Source: Candidatus Fermentibacterota bacterium (GTDB lineage Bacteria > Fermentibacterota > Fermentibacteria > Fermentibacterales > JCC-6). Taken from it: DNA of 44,622 nucleotides. The notes below the pieces were generated by a model. That model was not told where the DNA came from and made no database searches. It saw only the letters and a list, made by a program, of their open reading frames with translations. Made by a program: the position numbers and the translations under genes. Positions 16,406 to 25,086 of this stretch are shown here, piece by piece (the first letter of the stretch is position 1; every line of letters begins with the position of its first letter). The stretch lies in NCBI GenBank assembly GCA_030592645.1, contig JAUVIR010000026.1:1-44622 (forward strand), written 5' to 3'.

Positions 16406-17493
16406 GATGTGATCCTCTCAATACTGTCCGCAACAGCTGCTGCGGTCTTATCCCAGGAGTAGTTTTCAGCCCTCTTCAGAGCCTTTCGCCCCAGTGATTT
16501 TCTAAGATCGGGCTGGGAGGTAAGCATGGCCATTCCCCGCATTATATCTTCTACTGATTCAGGATTCACGAGAATACCCGCATCCCCCACCAGCTCCTCA
16601 AGGGCAGTTCCAGCGGAAGCTACAACGGGTGAACCCGCCGCCATAGCTTCAAGGGCGGGAAGGCCGAAACCCTCCTTAAGTGACGGTATCACCAGGCCGG
16701 CACAGGAGCGGTACAGTTTTTTCAATTCGTCGTCGGTAATATGGGATAATACCGTAATACTGTCCGTTGCGGAACAATCATCCACATCACGCAGAAAATC
16801 CTTGAAAGCTCTGTCCCTGCGGACGACCATCTTCATTTCGGGGAAACGGGGGTTAATTGCTTTCAGCCTTGCGTAAGCCACGATGAGCCTGACAACATTC
16901 TTGTAAGCTCTGGCGGTTCCTACGTATAGAAGAAAATCCTTCCGTTTGTCCTCCCTCTCATCATCACCTGAGAACAGGTCCTGACCCTCTCCGGTAACAA
17001 AAGCCTTATCACATGAGCTCGCGAAAGCACTCCGTAAATCATTGTAAGTAGCCATTGAAGGCACGGATATAGCTGACGCATTCTCTACCGATCTCTTTAT
17101 CCTGTTTTTGAAAAGCTGCTTCGCGAATAGGTTTTTCAGCATACTCGTTCCGAAGTAACCGGGAAAATCCAGAACCATAAGGTCGTGTACGGTGATAACT
17201 GTTGGAATGTCGGGACACGGACCAGCCATCGACAGGTTCAAGTAACAGTTCGCTTCCAATGATTCAATGAGGGGGACCAGTTTCCGGTTCTCTCCATGAA
17301 GGAACCTCACAGCGCGGCTTACAACTGCTTCCACAGGCAGATCTTTAATATGCGAAATGCCCGCAGGATTGACGATGACGGAGAGTTCCCAGTCAGGCTC
17401 AAGCCTGGAGAGCGCTTTAATCACTCCGCGGGAATACCTGCTGATGCCATCATGAGGTGTCCCGAAGGTTCTGGCGTCCAGAGTAAGTTTCAT
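16402..17493 (-). CDS. GT4-family glycosyltransferase
   Basis: A 363-residue GT-B retaining glycosyltransferase. The N-terminal domain begins MKLTLDARTFG and has DGISRYSRG, the usual acceptor-side loop. The C-terminal GT4 domain shows VGTARAYKN, VIPSLKEGFGLPALEAMA (the EX7E donor-binding motif) and GSPVVASAGTALEEL. It transfers a hexose-type sugar from an NDP-sugar. It is the first gene of the minus-strand operon that continues to serS; GGAGC lies before the ATG. The 224-bp gap upstream is shared with the divergent GT9 gene, so promoters for both directions must lie there. Confidence 0.92.
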   Translation of the reverse strand: MKLTLDARTFGTPHDGISRYSRGVIKALSRLEPDWELSVIVNPAGISHIKDLPVEAVVSRAVRFLHGENRKLVPLIESLEANCYLNLSMAGPCPDIPTVITVHDLMVLDFPGYFGTSMLKNLFAKQLFKNRIKRSVENASAISVPSMATYNDLRSAFASSCDKAFVTGEGQDLFSGDDEREDKRKDFLLYVGTARAYKNVVRLIVAYARLKAINPRFPEMKMVVRRDRAFKDFLRDVDDCSATDSITVLSHITDDELKKLYRSCAGLVIPSLKEGFGLPALEAMAAGSPVVASAGTALEELVGDAGILVNPESVEDIMRGMAMLTSQPDLRKSLGRKALKRAENYSWDKTAAAVADSIERITS

Positions 17494-17632
17494 GAATTGC
17501 TCCGAGGTTAATGCTACTTCATTCAGGGGAAAATAACGGTCTTCCTGTCATCATGTACAGGACACTAAATCTACTGTAAGCTGACACATGCTGGTAATAG
17601 GATATGCTTTCCTGTCAACTCGCCAATCCTGA

Positions 17633-17662
17633 TTGACAAAGGATGACCGTTCCCGGTATTGT
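17633..17662 (+). promoter_or_regulatory. Sigma70-like promoter for the GT9 gene
   Basis: A perfect TTGACA (17633-17638) is followed after 18 bases by TATTGT (17657-17662). Transcription would start near 17670. This argues that the first in-frame ATG of the open frame (17643), which lies between the two boxes, is not used and that translation begins at 17718. Confidence 0.45.
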
Positions 17663-17717
17663 CGTTTTCGGTAGAAACCGTCCTGAGCAGCAAATTCTCT
17701 TGGAATTAGGAATAGGA

Positions 17718-18821
17718 ATGCTGAGTCTGAACAAACAACAAAACTCGAAGTCCACGGAAAAAGACCCCGAACGGATTCTGGTGGTAAAACTCTATGCAAT
17801 TGGCGATTTCATAATGTCTCTTCCCGGTCTTGCGTTTCTCAGAAGACGGAATCCTGATGCCGAAATACATCTTCTTACCGGTAGTATCATAGCTCCTCTG
17901 GCCCGATGCTCAGCGCCGGTTAACAAAATCATTACGGTTAACGAGAAACATTTCACTGAACGTCATAGATCATTATCTCTTGTTCCGCTTATCTCCGCAC
18001 TCAGAAAGCAGAGATATACTAGGGCATACCTTCTTCACAGAGTACTGCCTCTGAGATTGTTCCTGCTTGCCACAGGTGCACGAGACAGAATCGGCCAGGG
18101 AAACAGTAAAATGGGACTCACAGATACGGTTCCATTCGAAACGGGCAGGACGGAACATGATGCTGAGCGTTACGCCAGATTGTTCGGCTGGACTGGAAGC
18201 GAACTCCTCCCTGAGTCGTTCGCCAGTATCCCGGAATATCCTGCAGGCAGCCCCGTAGCCTCAGCAATCGACTCAAGACCCATAGCAGTCAGCCCAGGAG
18301 GAGGCAAATCAAGCATCAGAGATATGAACTGGAAGAGATGGCCTGCGCAGCGGTTCCGCGAACTGATAGATCTTCTCCACGGTGAGAACATAAATACGGT
18401 AGTGCTGGGAAGCAGGGAGGACAGGAACGTTATTGGTGATGTTCTGCACAACCTGCCGCACACCTCAACCGATCTTGCAGGCAGGACGTCTCTTGTTGAT
18501 GTAGCAGCCATCCTCTGCGGTTGCAGGATGCTGATAACAAACGACAGCAGTCTGATGCATATTGCAGGATTGGTCTCCACCCCATCCATTGCTCTTTTCG
18601 GACCTACCGATCCCTCGCGTATAGGCATATACCCCCCCTCTCCTTATCACAGGAACCTGATCTCGGGCGGCACGGAGTGCAGCCCATGCCATCCTGACAG
18701 GGGGATAAAAGGTTGTGAAACTGCGGAATGCATGCTTTCAATAAGTCTGGAAAGTGTTTGGGAAGAAACCAGGAAATTACTGAGGGAAACCGAGACACAG
18801 AGACATTCTGTGTCAGATTAA
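17718..18821 (+). CDS. GT9-family glycosyltransferase (heptosyltransferase-like)
   Basis: A 367-residue GT-B enzyme of the ADP-heptose:LPS heptosyltransferase family. Seen are ILVVKLYAIGDFIMSLPGL at the N-terminus, SPGGGKSSIRDMNWKRWP at the start of the C-terminal half, LAGRTSLVDVAAIL, the NDSSLMHIAG donor-binding motif and ALFGPTDPSR. A Cys-rich tail (CSPCH, GCETAECM) is usual for the family. It probably adds a heptose or related sugar to a lipid A core or other surface glycan. The ATG at 17718 has AGGA 6 bases upstream and lies downstream of a good promoter; an ATG at 17643 is disfavoured. Its last 9 bases overlap the 3' end of the convergent GT4 gene. Confidence 0.9.
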   Translation: MLSLNKQQNSKSTEKDPERILVVKLYAIGDFIMSLPGLAFLRRRNPDAEIHLLTGSIIAPLARCSAPVNKIITVNEKHFTERHRSLSLVPLISALRKQRYTRAYLLHRVLPLRLFLLATGARDRIGQGNSKMGLTDTVPFETGRTEHDAERYARLFGWTGSELLPESFASIPEYPAGSPVASAIDSRPIAVSPGGGKSSIRDMNWKRWPAQRFRELIDLLHGENINTVVLGSREDRNVIGDVLHNLPHTSTDLAGRTSLVDVAAILCGCRMLITNDSSLMHIAGLVSTPSIALFGPTDPSRIGIYPPSPYHRNLISGGTECSPCHPDRGIKGCETAECMLSISLESVWEETRKLLRETETQRHSVSD

Positions 18822-20009
18822 TATATCAGAGAGTATTTCTGCGAGCCTGTTCCCGGCTTTTTTCATTGATCGCTCCCCGGAGACAAACTTCCTGCCCCCG
18901 ATGGCCAGGTTTCTGCGGAGGTCATCATTCAGAAGAACTTCTTCAAGAGCAGAGGCCATTTCAGCCGGATTACGGTTAACCAGAATACCGTTTTTTCCAC
19001 TGTCTATGTTGTCGATGAACCCACCCTCGCTTACTGCAATAACCGGTGTACCGCATGCCATCGCTTCAAGCGGAACCAGGCCGTAGGGTTCATTGTGTCC
19101 GCAGCAGAGAACAGCTTTTGAAGTGCTGTAAAACAAACTGAGTTCTTTGTTTGAGATATTTCTCTCCAATTTCAGATCCACTGTCAGAGCAGCGGCTGTT
19201 TTTTCGAGGTCAGCCCCGTATCCGGGGTATTCCCTGTCTGCGATAACAACAAGCGCAGGTCTTCTGTCCGAAGGGATGCGGGAGACAGCGTCTATTGCCA
19301 TAGTATGACCCTTGAAAGGCCACAGGGCTCCGATACTGAGAACCATATGCTTCCTGACAGTATTCTCCGCGACGCGGAAGAAGTCCGTATCCACCCCCGG
19401 CCTGACTATGAAGGAATCCAGACCGTAAATATCCTTAATCCTGTTTTTCATCCAGTTTGAAAATGTAACAATACAATCCGCGGTCATAACCGACTCTCTG
19501 TCCATTTCTCTTTCTCGAGATCTCAATGGAGAGAGAAGAAGCCGGAAAAGCCCTCTTCCGGTTCTTTTTATCAGTTCCGGTTCGTATATATGGCGGGGAA
19601 ACTCGTAGCAGAAGTAAACTGAAGGAACCTTCAAATACTTCAGAACGGGTGGAGCCGCTACGAACATGGAATTATGCACCAGGACAACATCCGATGTGGT
19701 ATTGATCTCCTCCGCGATTCTCTGGCAAAGTTTGTCAAAGGAGTTCAGCCTGGCAGGCAGAGATAAAGGGGCCGCGAGTTTTCTCAACCCTGAAATTCTT
19801 CTTCCCTCCCGGAAAGGCCATTGCTTTACGGCAACGCTTTCGGGAACATTCAGGAAGGAAGAGCCGGAAGGACAGTGAACTGTTATGGAAAAGGAATTCT
19901 GAAGTTCCCGAAGCAACCCCCCCGCGACATTGACGCCTCCACCGGGAGGTAGATTATGAAATACCGCCAGCTTCGGCTGAGCGCGGTTTGAGTCAGTAAC
20001 AATCACCAT
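18813..20009 (-). CDS. GT4-family glycosyltransferase
   Basis: A 398-residue GT-B enzyme. The N-terminus has LAVFHNLPPGGGVNVAGGLLREL, the usual GT4 glycine-rich acceptor loop; the C-terminal domain has LSIGALWPFKGH, CGHNEPYGLVPLEAMACGTPV (the EX7E motif) and VSEGGFIDNIDSGKNGILV. The ATG at 20009 has AAGGA 5 bases upstream; a TTG at 20030 would add 7 residues but lacks a ribosome-binding site. It shares 9 bases with the convergent GT9 gene, and its 5' side faces the GT2 at 20117 across about 107 bp, so both may be controlled from that gap. Sugar and acceptor are unknown. Confidence 0.9.
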   Translation of the reverse strand: MVIVTDSNRAQPKLAVFHNLPPGGGVNVAGGLLRELQNSFSITVHCPSGSSFLNVPESVAVKQWPFREGRRISGLRKLAAPLSLPARLNSFDKLCQRIAEEINTTSDVVLVHNSMFVAAPPVLKYLKVPSVYFCYEFPRHIYEPELIKRTGRGLFRLLLSPLRSREREMDRESVMTADCIVTFSNWMKNRIKDIYGLDSFIVRPGVDTDFFRVAENTVRKHMVLSIGALWPFKGHTMAIDAVSRIPSDRRPALVVIADREYPGYGADLEKTAAALTVDLKLERNISNKELSLFYSTSKAVLCCGHNEPYGLVPLEAMACGTPVIAVSEGGFIDNIDSGKNGILVNRNPAEMASALEEVLLNDDLRRNLAIGGRKFVSGERSMKKAGNRLAEILSDILI

Positions 20010-20116
20010 TCTTTTCCTTAAGGGCTGCAATACATGAACACCTGTGCGATTTCAGTATTATATTTTGCACTGTAAACTAACACGAATCTGTTTCTTGGAA
20101 CACCGGAGGAAGCTTC

Positions 20117-21022
20117 ATGCGTGTTGCTGTCATTCTCGTAAATTACGGGCAGTGGGAACTAACAGAGAAAAGCATTGATTCTCTGAATCAGTCCAATGGA
20201 GTGGATTTAAGGATTACGCTCATAGACAACTGTTCTTCCGAGCCTGTCCCTTCATGGGTAACCAGCCGCAAAGGGCTCAGATTCAAGCGGATGGAAGAAA
20301 ACATCGGCTTTGCCGGAGGGAACAATGCCGGTTTCCGGATGTCCCGCGGCGACGAAGCTGAATACACGTTTTTTCTGAATAACGATGCTGAAGTTCTTCC
20401 CGAAACGGTTCGCAATCTGGCAGAATATCTCAGCGAGAACTCCGAAACCGGAATAGTGGCTCCGGCTGTCTACTGGAAATCTGACCCGAAACGGCTCTGG
20501 AGTGCCGGAGGGAAACTCGTTAAATGGAAAATGCGATTTGAGCAGATGGACATTGCCGAAAAGGAATACAGCCCTGACTCGGGAGTTAAGGTGGATTTCG
20601 TATCGGGTTGCGCTATGATGATAAGGACGGATCTTTTCAGAAGAGCAGATGGTTTCAGGGAGGACTTCTTCATGTACTACGAGGATGCCGATCTGTGCAG
20701 AAAGGTTATTGAAAAGGGTTATTCGGTAGAGGTCCTTCCATCAGAGACGGTTCTTCACAGTGTGGCTTCTGGAAGCGGCGGGGAACTCTCGAAGATCGCA
20801 ATCTATTTTTCTGAGCGTAACAGGATAATTCTTTCCCGTGATATGCTATCTCCATTAATGAGACTCCTTTTCATGATCTATAAAACTGCCGTTCTGCTTG
20901 TGCTGACCATGAAATTTCTGCTCCGGGAGGGTCCCGAACTGATTCCATGCATCTGGCGGGGATACTTCGACGGTCTGACCGGGAAGACCGGTTACTCGAA
21001 TGTGATAGATAAACTGATTTGA
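20117..21022 (+). CDS. GT2-family glycosyltransferase (rhamnosyltransferase-like)
   Basis: A 301-residue GT-A enzyme. Visible are VILVNYGQWELTEKSI, NCSS and IGFAGGNNAGF, the DxD-type FLNNDAE, CAMMIRTDLF and FFMYYEDADL(C), all marks of the WbbL/RfbF-like branch, many of which transfer L-rhamnose from dTDP-rhamnose. A C-terminal hydrophobic stretch (LLFMIYKTAVLLVLTMKFLL) may attach it to the membrane. GGAGGAAG stands 5 bases before the ATG. The dTDP-rhamnose synthesis genes are not in the window, although an epimerase of that type is at 31468. Confidence 0.9.
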   Translation: MRVAVILVNYGQWELTEKSIDSLNQSNGVDLRITLIDNCSSEPVPSWVTSRKGLRFKRMEENIGFAGGNNAGFRMSRGDEAEYTFFLNNDAEVLPETVRNLAEYLSENSETGIVAPAVYWKSDPKRLWSAGGKLVKWKMRFEQMDIAEKEYSPDSGVKVDFVSGCAMMIRTDLFRRADGFREDFFMYYEDADLCRKVIEKGYSVEVLPSETVLHSVASGSGGELSKIAIYFSERNRIILSRDMLSPLMRLLFMIYKTAVLLVLTMKFLLREGPELIPCIWRGYFDGLTGKTGYSNVIDKLI

Positions 21023-21123
21023 CAGAGATATGTGTAACTCTTTCCAGAACGCGCGTATTAGTTATCTTACCAGCGTTCGTTCTCTAGGGACTGAGGGCGC
21101 TGATCTCTTGTTGAGAGGGATGA

Positions 21124-21408
21124 ATGATCTGTAAACAGTGCGGCTGCGGATACCCGGGAAGTACAGTTGGTTTTCAAGCTCTTTGTGAAAATTGCGGGGA
21201 ATACCTTCATACCTGTTTCAACTGTGTTCTTTTCAATCCAAATGCGGAGAGATGCCGGTCATTTACCACGGAAGCGGTCAGCGATAGAAGAAGCAGAAAT
21301 TACTGCGAGGAATTTGTTCCGAATACAGACATTACGCCGGAGAAGAATTCCGGGAAAAGAAAAGTAACCGACGATTTTGAAACCCTTTTCAAAACGAACG
21401 GGGAGTAA
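21124..21408 (+). CDS. Cys-rich zinc-ribbon-like small protein
   Basis: A 94-residue protein of unknown function. Nine cysteines lie in the first 65 residues: CKQCGCG near the start, then CENCGEYLHTCFNC, a lone Cys in AERCRS and another in NYCEEFV. CxxC pairs of this spacing usually bind one or two zinc ions. The rest is charged and ends with a possible amphipathic helix (DDFETLFKT). GAGAGGG precedes the ATG. It sits 39 bp before the O-antigen ligase-like gene and may be co-transcribed with it. Similar short CxxC proteins occur as stand-alone genes in other bacteria, but I do not recognise a named family. Confidence 0.7.
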   Translation: MICKQCGCGYPGSTVGFQALCENCGEYLHTCFNCVLFNPNAERCRSFTTEAVSDRRSRNYCEEFVPNTDITPEKNSGKRKVTDDFETLFKTNGE

Positions 21409-21446
21409 ATTATCTATGTCAATTCGCTGCAATCGGGAAGAATGAG

Positions 21447-22925
21447 ATGAAAGACCTTTCCAAAGAGCTGAATGATATTTCAGAATTTAAACTCAGAAAA
21501 AAGGGTGTAATAGTACTGTTCCTGCTTACCCTGGTATACTTAGCCTCTTACTTTTATTATTCTCACAAATTACTTCTCCTGTTCTTTGTCGGAACAGCTC
21601 TTGCCACTTTTTTTCTGGTTAAACCAAAAGCCTCTTTCTGGCTTTCTGTTTTTCCCCTGATAATCATTGCAGGCGTAAGGACTTTCCAGTTTGGAGAGTT
21701 CAATCCAGCAATAGTAACCATTGCTATGGTAGTATTTGCATTTATCTATGCTGTAGATAGAATCTCTTTGAGAAAGCCGCTTTTTGTACCATCTCCATAT
21801 CTTGCGTTTTTCATTATTGCTATACTTATTCAAGTGAGCAGCGTATTTATTTCTATTCACATTCACGAGCAGTATACATGGAATGCCATCCGGGATGGCA
21901 GCAGTCTTTTTCTGTTTTTTCCACTGGCGGTGATGATTCCTTCCATTTGCACGACTGAGAGTAAAATCGATCAGCTGCTTCGTGCTATAATGGTAGCTCT
22001 TTTGATAGCGGGGGCTTTCGGGGTATTCCAGTTTCTTACAATCACCGGTTTCTCAAGAATTGATTTGGGTCTGGGATATGTATATCGAGGAAGAATAGCG
22101 GGTTTTTTCATGGATAACCCGAACGCGTTCGCAAGTTACCTTGAGCTGAGCGTACCCCTTTCTATCGCTCTTTTCTTCAGAGAAAAGGAGGTAAGATGGA
22201 AAATCACAGCAGTTGCCGCTGGTATCCTTGGTATGCTCAGCGTGCTTTACACCTTCTCCAGAGGAGGTCTTATCTGCACGTTCATCGGATGCGGAATAAC
22301 CCTGCTATACTACTTCAGGTCAAAGATATGGCTCCCGCTGCTTCTCGGTGTTCTGGCGATATCCATTCTGATAAGCTATAAGGATACCTTTGATAGACAG
22401 ATGTCTTTTATCATGGATCCCGAGGCACATTTAATTCAGCCGACTATCCTTCACCGATATATTTCGTACCGCGGTTACTTCAATCAGATCTCAGAATCCC
22501 CGATAACAGGTGTAGGCTGGGGAGCAAGAGAATACTTCTGGGGACGTACGCTGTTGTACAGTTTCTGGGAGGTCAGGCACTGCGAGAGTACGCAAACTAT
22601 ATACGAGTTCGGAGGACTGAACAGTGTTTTCCTGAATCTGCTGGTGAAGGGGGGAGTCATAGCTCTGGTTTCCATTCTACTGATACTCGGAGCGATTCTC
22701 GCCGCATTTTTCAAAGCGATCCGTAATAGAGGGGGAATACTTTCTGTAGCCCTTGCGGCTGGAATATTCAGCTTTATAACTCATCAGCTTATTGACAATA
22801 CTCTTCGTAGTCCGGCCATAAATGCGCAGTTCTGGCTCACCGCAGGTCTGATTCTGGCCCTCGGAGAAATCAATAGGGAAAAATCCGACACGAAAAAAAT
22901 AGAAGAAAGCGGAAAAAGTACCTGA
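21447..22925 (+). CDS. O-antigen ligase/polymerase family membrane protein (Wzy/WaaL)
   Basis: A 492-residue polytopic protein with about 11-12 TM segments. The central region has RGRIAGFFMDNPNAFASYLEL, the conserved Arg and NPN landmark of the Wzy_C superfamily, followed by FSRGGLI. The large periplasmic loop carries SPITGVGWG, then the NSVFLNLLVKGGVIAL helix. Proteins of this type ligate O-antigen to lipid A core, polymerise repeat units, or ligate glycans to proteins; sequence alone does not separate these. It follows the Cys-rich gene by 38 bp, and its stop lies 10 bp from that of the convergent glycosyltransferase. Confidence 0.9.
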   Translation: MKDLSKELNDISEFKLRKKGVIVLFLLTLVYLASYFYYSHKLLLLFFVGTALATFFLVKPKASFWLSVFPLIIIAGVRTFQFGEFNPAIVTIAMVVFAFIYAVDRISLRKPLFVPSPYLAFFIIAILIQVSSVFISIHIHEQYTWNAIRDGSSLFLFFPLAVMIPSICTTESKIDQLLRAIMVALLIAGAFGVFQFLTITGFSRIDLGLGYVYRGRIAGFFMDNPNAFASYLELSVPLSIALFFREKEVRWKITAVAAGILGMLSVLYTFSRGGLICTFIGCGITLLYYFRSKIWLPLLLGVLAISILISYKDTFDRQMSFIMDPEAHLIQPTILHRYISYRGYFNQISESPITGVGWGAREYFWGRTLLYSFWEVRHCESTQTIYEFGGLNSVFLNLLVKGGVIALVSILLILGAILAAFFKAIRNRGGILSVALAAGIFSFITHQLIDNTLRSPAINAQFWLTAGLILALGEINREKSDTKKIEESGKST

Positions 22926-22935
22926 AAGGGATTTA

Positions 22936-23973
22936 TCAGCTGTTTACGGGGAAATTCTCGCTGAGTATTTCTCCGAAACGCTTTCGTGGAATTTCCACCG
23001 AGTAATTTTCAAGAATCCAGTCTCTGGCTTTTCTTCGGATCTCCAGTGTTTCAGACCAGTGGCTGCTTAGATAGTCAAGATGGTCAGCAAGCTCACGCGC
23101 GGAGACAAATACTCCTACAAGTTCAGGGGCTTCTACTGCTATATGAGTCCAGGGTTTGGCCAGAGTGAAAAGACCTGACGCCATGTACGCGTTTACCTTC
23201 ATCTGATAGAGGATTGGTGAAACTGGCTTGACCGTTGCTACACCGACCTGGTAGTTCTTGAGAAGTTCTGGAACTTTCAGCCTCGGCACCGGGGACAGGC
23301 AGCGAACCCTTCCCCCTGTTTTTCTGCAGACAGCAGCAATTTTTTTTCTACTTTCTCCTGTACCTACAATGTCACCTTTCATTGTTTTTGAGAGCATAAC
23401 TCCCTCAATAAACAGCTCCGGCTCATGAATCCTGTCTATGCTGGTGAGCAGAAGGGCTCTTTCTGCTGACCGGCTTTCAGTAAACACAAACCGGGACAGA
23501 TCCTGATTGTGCGCTAGAACCTCAATATCAGGGATATGTGTACCTGGACACGCAGTTGCGAAAACTGCATTTCTCATCAGTTCATCAAAGGGTGGTTTCT
23601 GATCTTCGACGCTCAATTTTGAATGAAAGCGCATGGAATAGGGAAGCCCGGAATGCATCGCGGCATAGCCCGCTTCAGGATCGAGACAGAGAACGAAATC
23701 GGCTTGAAACGCGTGAAAGTGTTTTTTCAATGCATTTCGGAAAAGCCTTTGAATGAAAGCGTGCCTGTATTTCTCCCCCAGATTCCAGGTTCCCGCAAGG
23801 GTTCCCGTAACACCGACTCCGAAACATTTTATTCCCTCGATGTTTTTTGTGCCTGCTTTGTGGTTGCGGACTACATACATCGCCTGGTGCTCGTTGCCGA
23901 ACAGATCCAGAGGAGTGGTCCAGCCACCGGAGAAAGCCGGTATAGTATATGTGGTTGCTACAAGAATACGCAC
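22936..23973 (-). CDS. GT4-like glycosyltransferase (divergent)
   Basis: A 345-residue protein with a GT-B look. The N-terminus is MRILVATTYTIPAFSGGW, with a glycine loop. The C-terminal half has VPELLKNYQVGVATVKPV and QMKVNAYMASGLFTLAK in the place of the usual EX7E region, with Lys and Asn instead of the first Glu. That substitution and the short N-terminal domain mark it as an outlying member. The start is GTG at 23973 with GGAGG 7 bases upstream. It faces the O-antigen ligase gene and is divergent from the GT2 at 24172. Function as a sugar transferase is likely but less certain than for the other GT4 genes here. Confidence 0.7.
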   Translation of the reverse strand: MRILVATTYTIPAFSGGWTTPLDLFGNEHQAMYVVRNHKAGTKNIEGIKCFGVGVTGTLAGTWNLGEKYRHAFIQRLFRNALKKHFHAFQADFVLCLDPEAGYAAMHSGLPYSMRFHSKLSVEDQKPPFDELMRNAVFATACPGTHIPDIEVLAHNQDLSRFVFTESRSAERALLLTSIDRIHEPELFIEGVMLSKTMKGDIVGTGESRKKIAAVCRKTGGRVRCLSPVPRLKVPELLKNYQVGVATVKPVSPILYQMKVNAYMASGLFTLAKPWTHIAVEAPELVGVFVSARELADHLDYLSSHWSETLEIRRKARDWILENYSVEIPRKRFGEILSENFPVNS

Positions 23974-24171
23974 TGCTCAGCCTCCGAAAAGTGAAGCTAC
24001 CCTATTGCATCTTATGAAGATATGAATACATAATCAAGCATAGATAAATCCTTCGTATAATGCAATGATTCATTCCAGTTTTGTCCGGAGTTCTCATTGC
24101 TTCGTGTGGAGCGAAGAGGTAGATTACATGTGCTTAGAATAGTTGTAATTTCATATTGCAGGAGGATTTAC

Positions 24172-25086
24172 TTGAAAAAAATCGCTGTGATAATTCCCTG
24201 TCTGGATGAACAAATCACCGTTGGCAAAGTTATCAGTGATTTTCGAAGAATACTTCCCGATGCGGACATCTACGTAATCGACAATAATTCAACCGATTCA
24301 ACTGCCTCAATCGCGCTCGAAAATGGCGCAGTCGTTATAAACGAAAAGCAACAGGGTAAAGGAATAGCCGTTCGGAAAGCCTTCCGGAGGATAGAAGCGG
24401 ATATTTACATCCTTGTAGACGGAGACGACACATATCCCGCCGAGGATGTAACATCCCTCATTGCTCCTATTCTTGATGATACAGCGGATATAGTTGTTGG
24501 TTCGAGGCTTAATAGCATGACGAATAGCACTTTCCGCCTACGGAACAGACTGGGGAACATGTTCTTCCGAAAGACCATCAATGTTCTTTTTAAAACAGAC
24601 CTTACCGATATCCTCTCCGGATACAGAGCCATGTCCCGTGATTTCGTTAAAAGGATGCAGATACTCGCCAGGGGATTCGAGATAGAAACTGAGCTTACCA
24701 TTATGGCTCTGAACAGGGGGTTCAGGATTGTAGAAATCCCTGTTGACCTTCGTTCGAGACCGGTGAACAGTCATTCTAAAATACGCATAGTCAGTGATGG
24801 CTTGAAAATTCTCCGGGAAATTGTCTCCCTTTTCTTCTATTACAAACCTCTCTCGTTCTTCGGCAGCCTTGGTCTCGTTACGCTTATAGCCTCATTTCTC
24901 CCCTTTGTTTTCCATGGAATTGACAGCGCTATCGGTACTTTAACTCCGGTACTTTCAATAGGGCTTGCGCTTGCTGGATTGCTTTCAATTTCAGTTGGAG
25001 GAATACTTCATGTAACGACCAGGCGTTTCCAGGAACTCGATCAAAGGTTGGATTTGCTGAATGATGAAGTTTCCAGACCCGGCTAA
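24172..25086 (+). CDS. GT2 glycosyltransferase with C-terminal TM helices (DPM/DPG-like)
   Basis: A 304-residue enzyme. The N-terminal GT-A domain has IIPCLDEQITVGKV, DNNSTDSTAS, the DxD-type VDGDDTYPAED, GSRLNS and LSGYRAMSRDF, which is the polyprenyl-phosphate glucose/mannose synthase pattern. Two hydrophobic helices follow (about 230-290). The start is TTG at 24172, 6 bases after GCAGGAGG; earlier in-frame starts lack any site. It overlaps the next gene by 26 bases, so the pair is probably one functional unit: a lipid-linked donor synthase plus a GT-C-like user of that donor. It is a paralogue of the gene at 4133. Confidence 0.9.
   Translation: MKKIAVIIPCLDEQITVGKVISDFRRILPDADIYVIDNNSTDSTASIALENGAVVINEKQQGKGIAVRKAFRRIEADIYILVDGDDTYPAEDVTSLIAPILDDTADIVVGSRLNSMTNSTFRLRNRLGNMFFRKTINVLFKTDLTDILSGYRAMSRDFVKRMQILARGFEIETELTIMALNRGFRIVEIPVDLRSRPVNSHSKIRIVSDGLKILREIVSLFFYYKPLSFFGSLGLVTLIASFLPFVFHGIDSAIGTLTPVLSIGLALAGLLSISVGGILHVTTRRFQELDQRLDLLNDEVSRPG

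Noticed and set aside
17612-17617. TTGACA on the minus strand as a promoter for the GT4 operon
   Set aside because: No -10 box occurs at an acceptable spacing; the nearest, TATTAC, is only 13 bases away.
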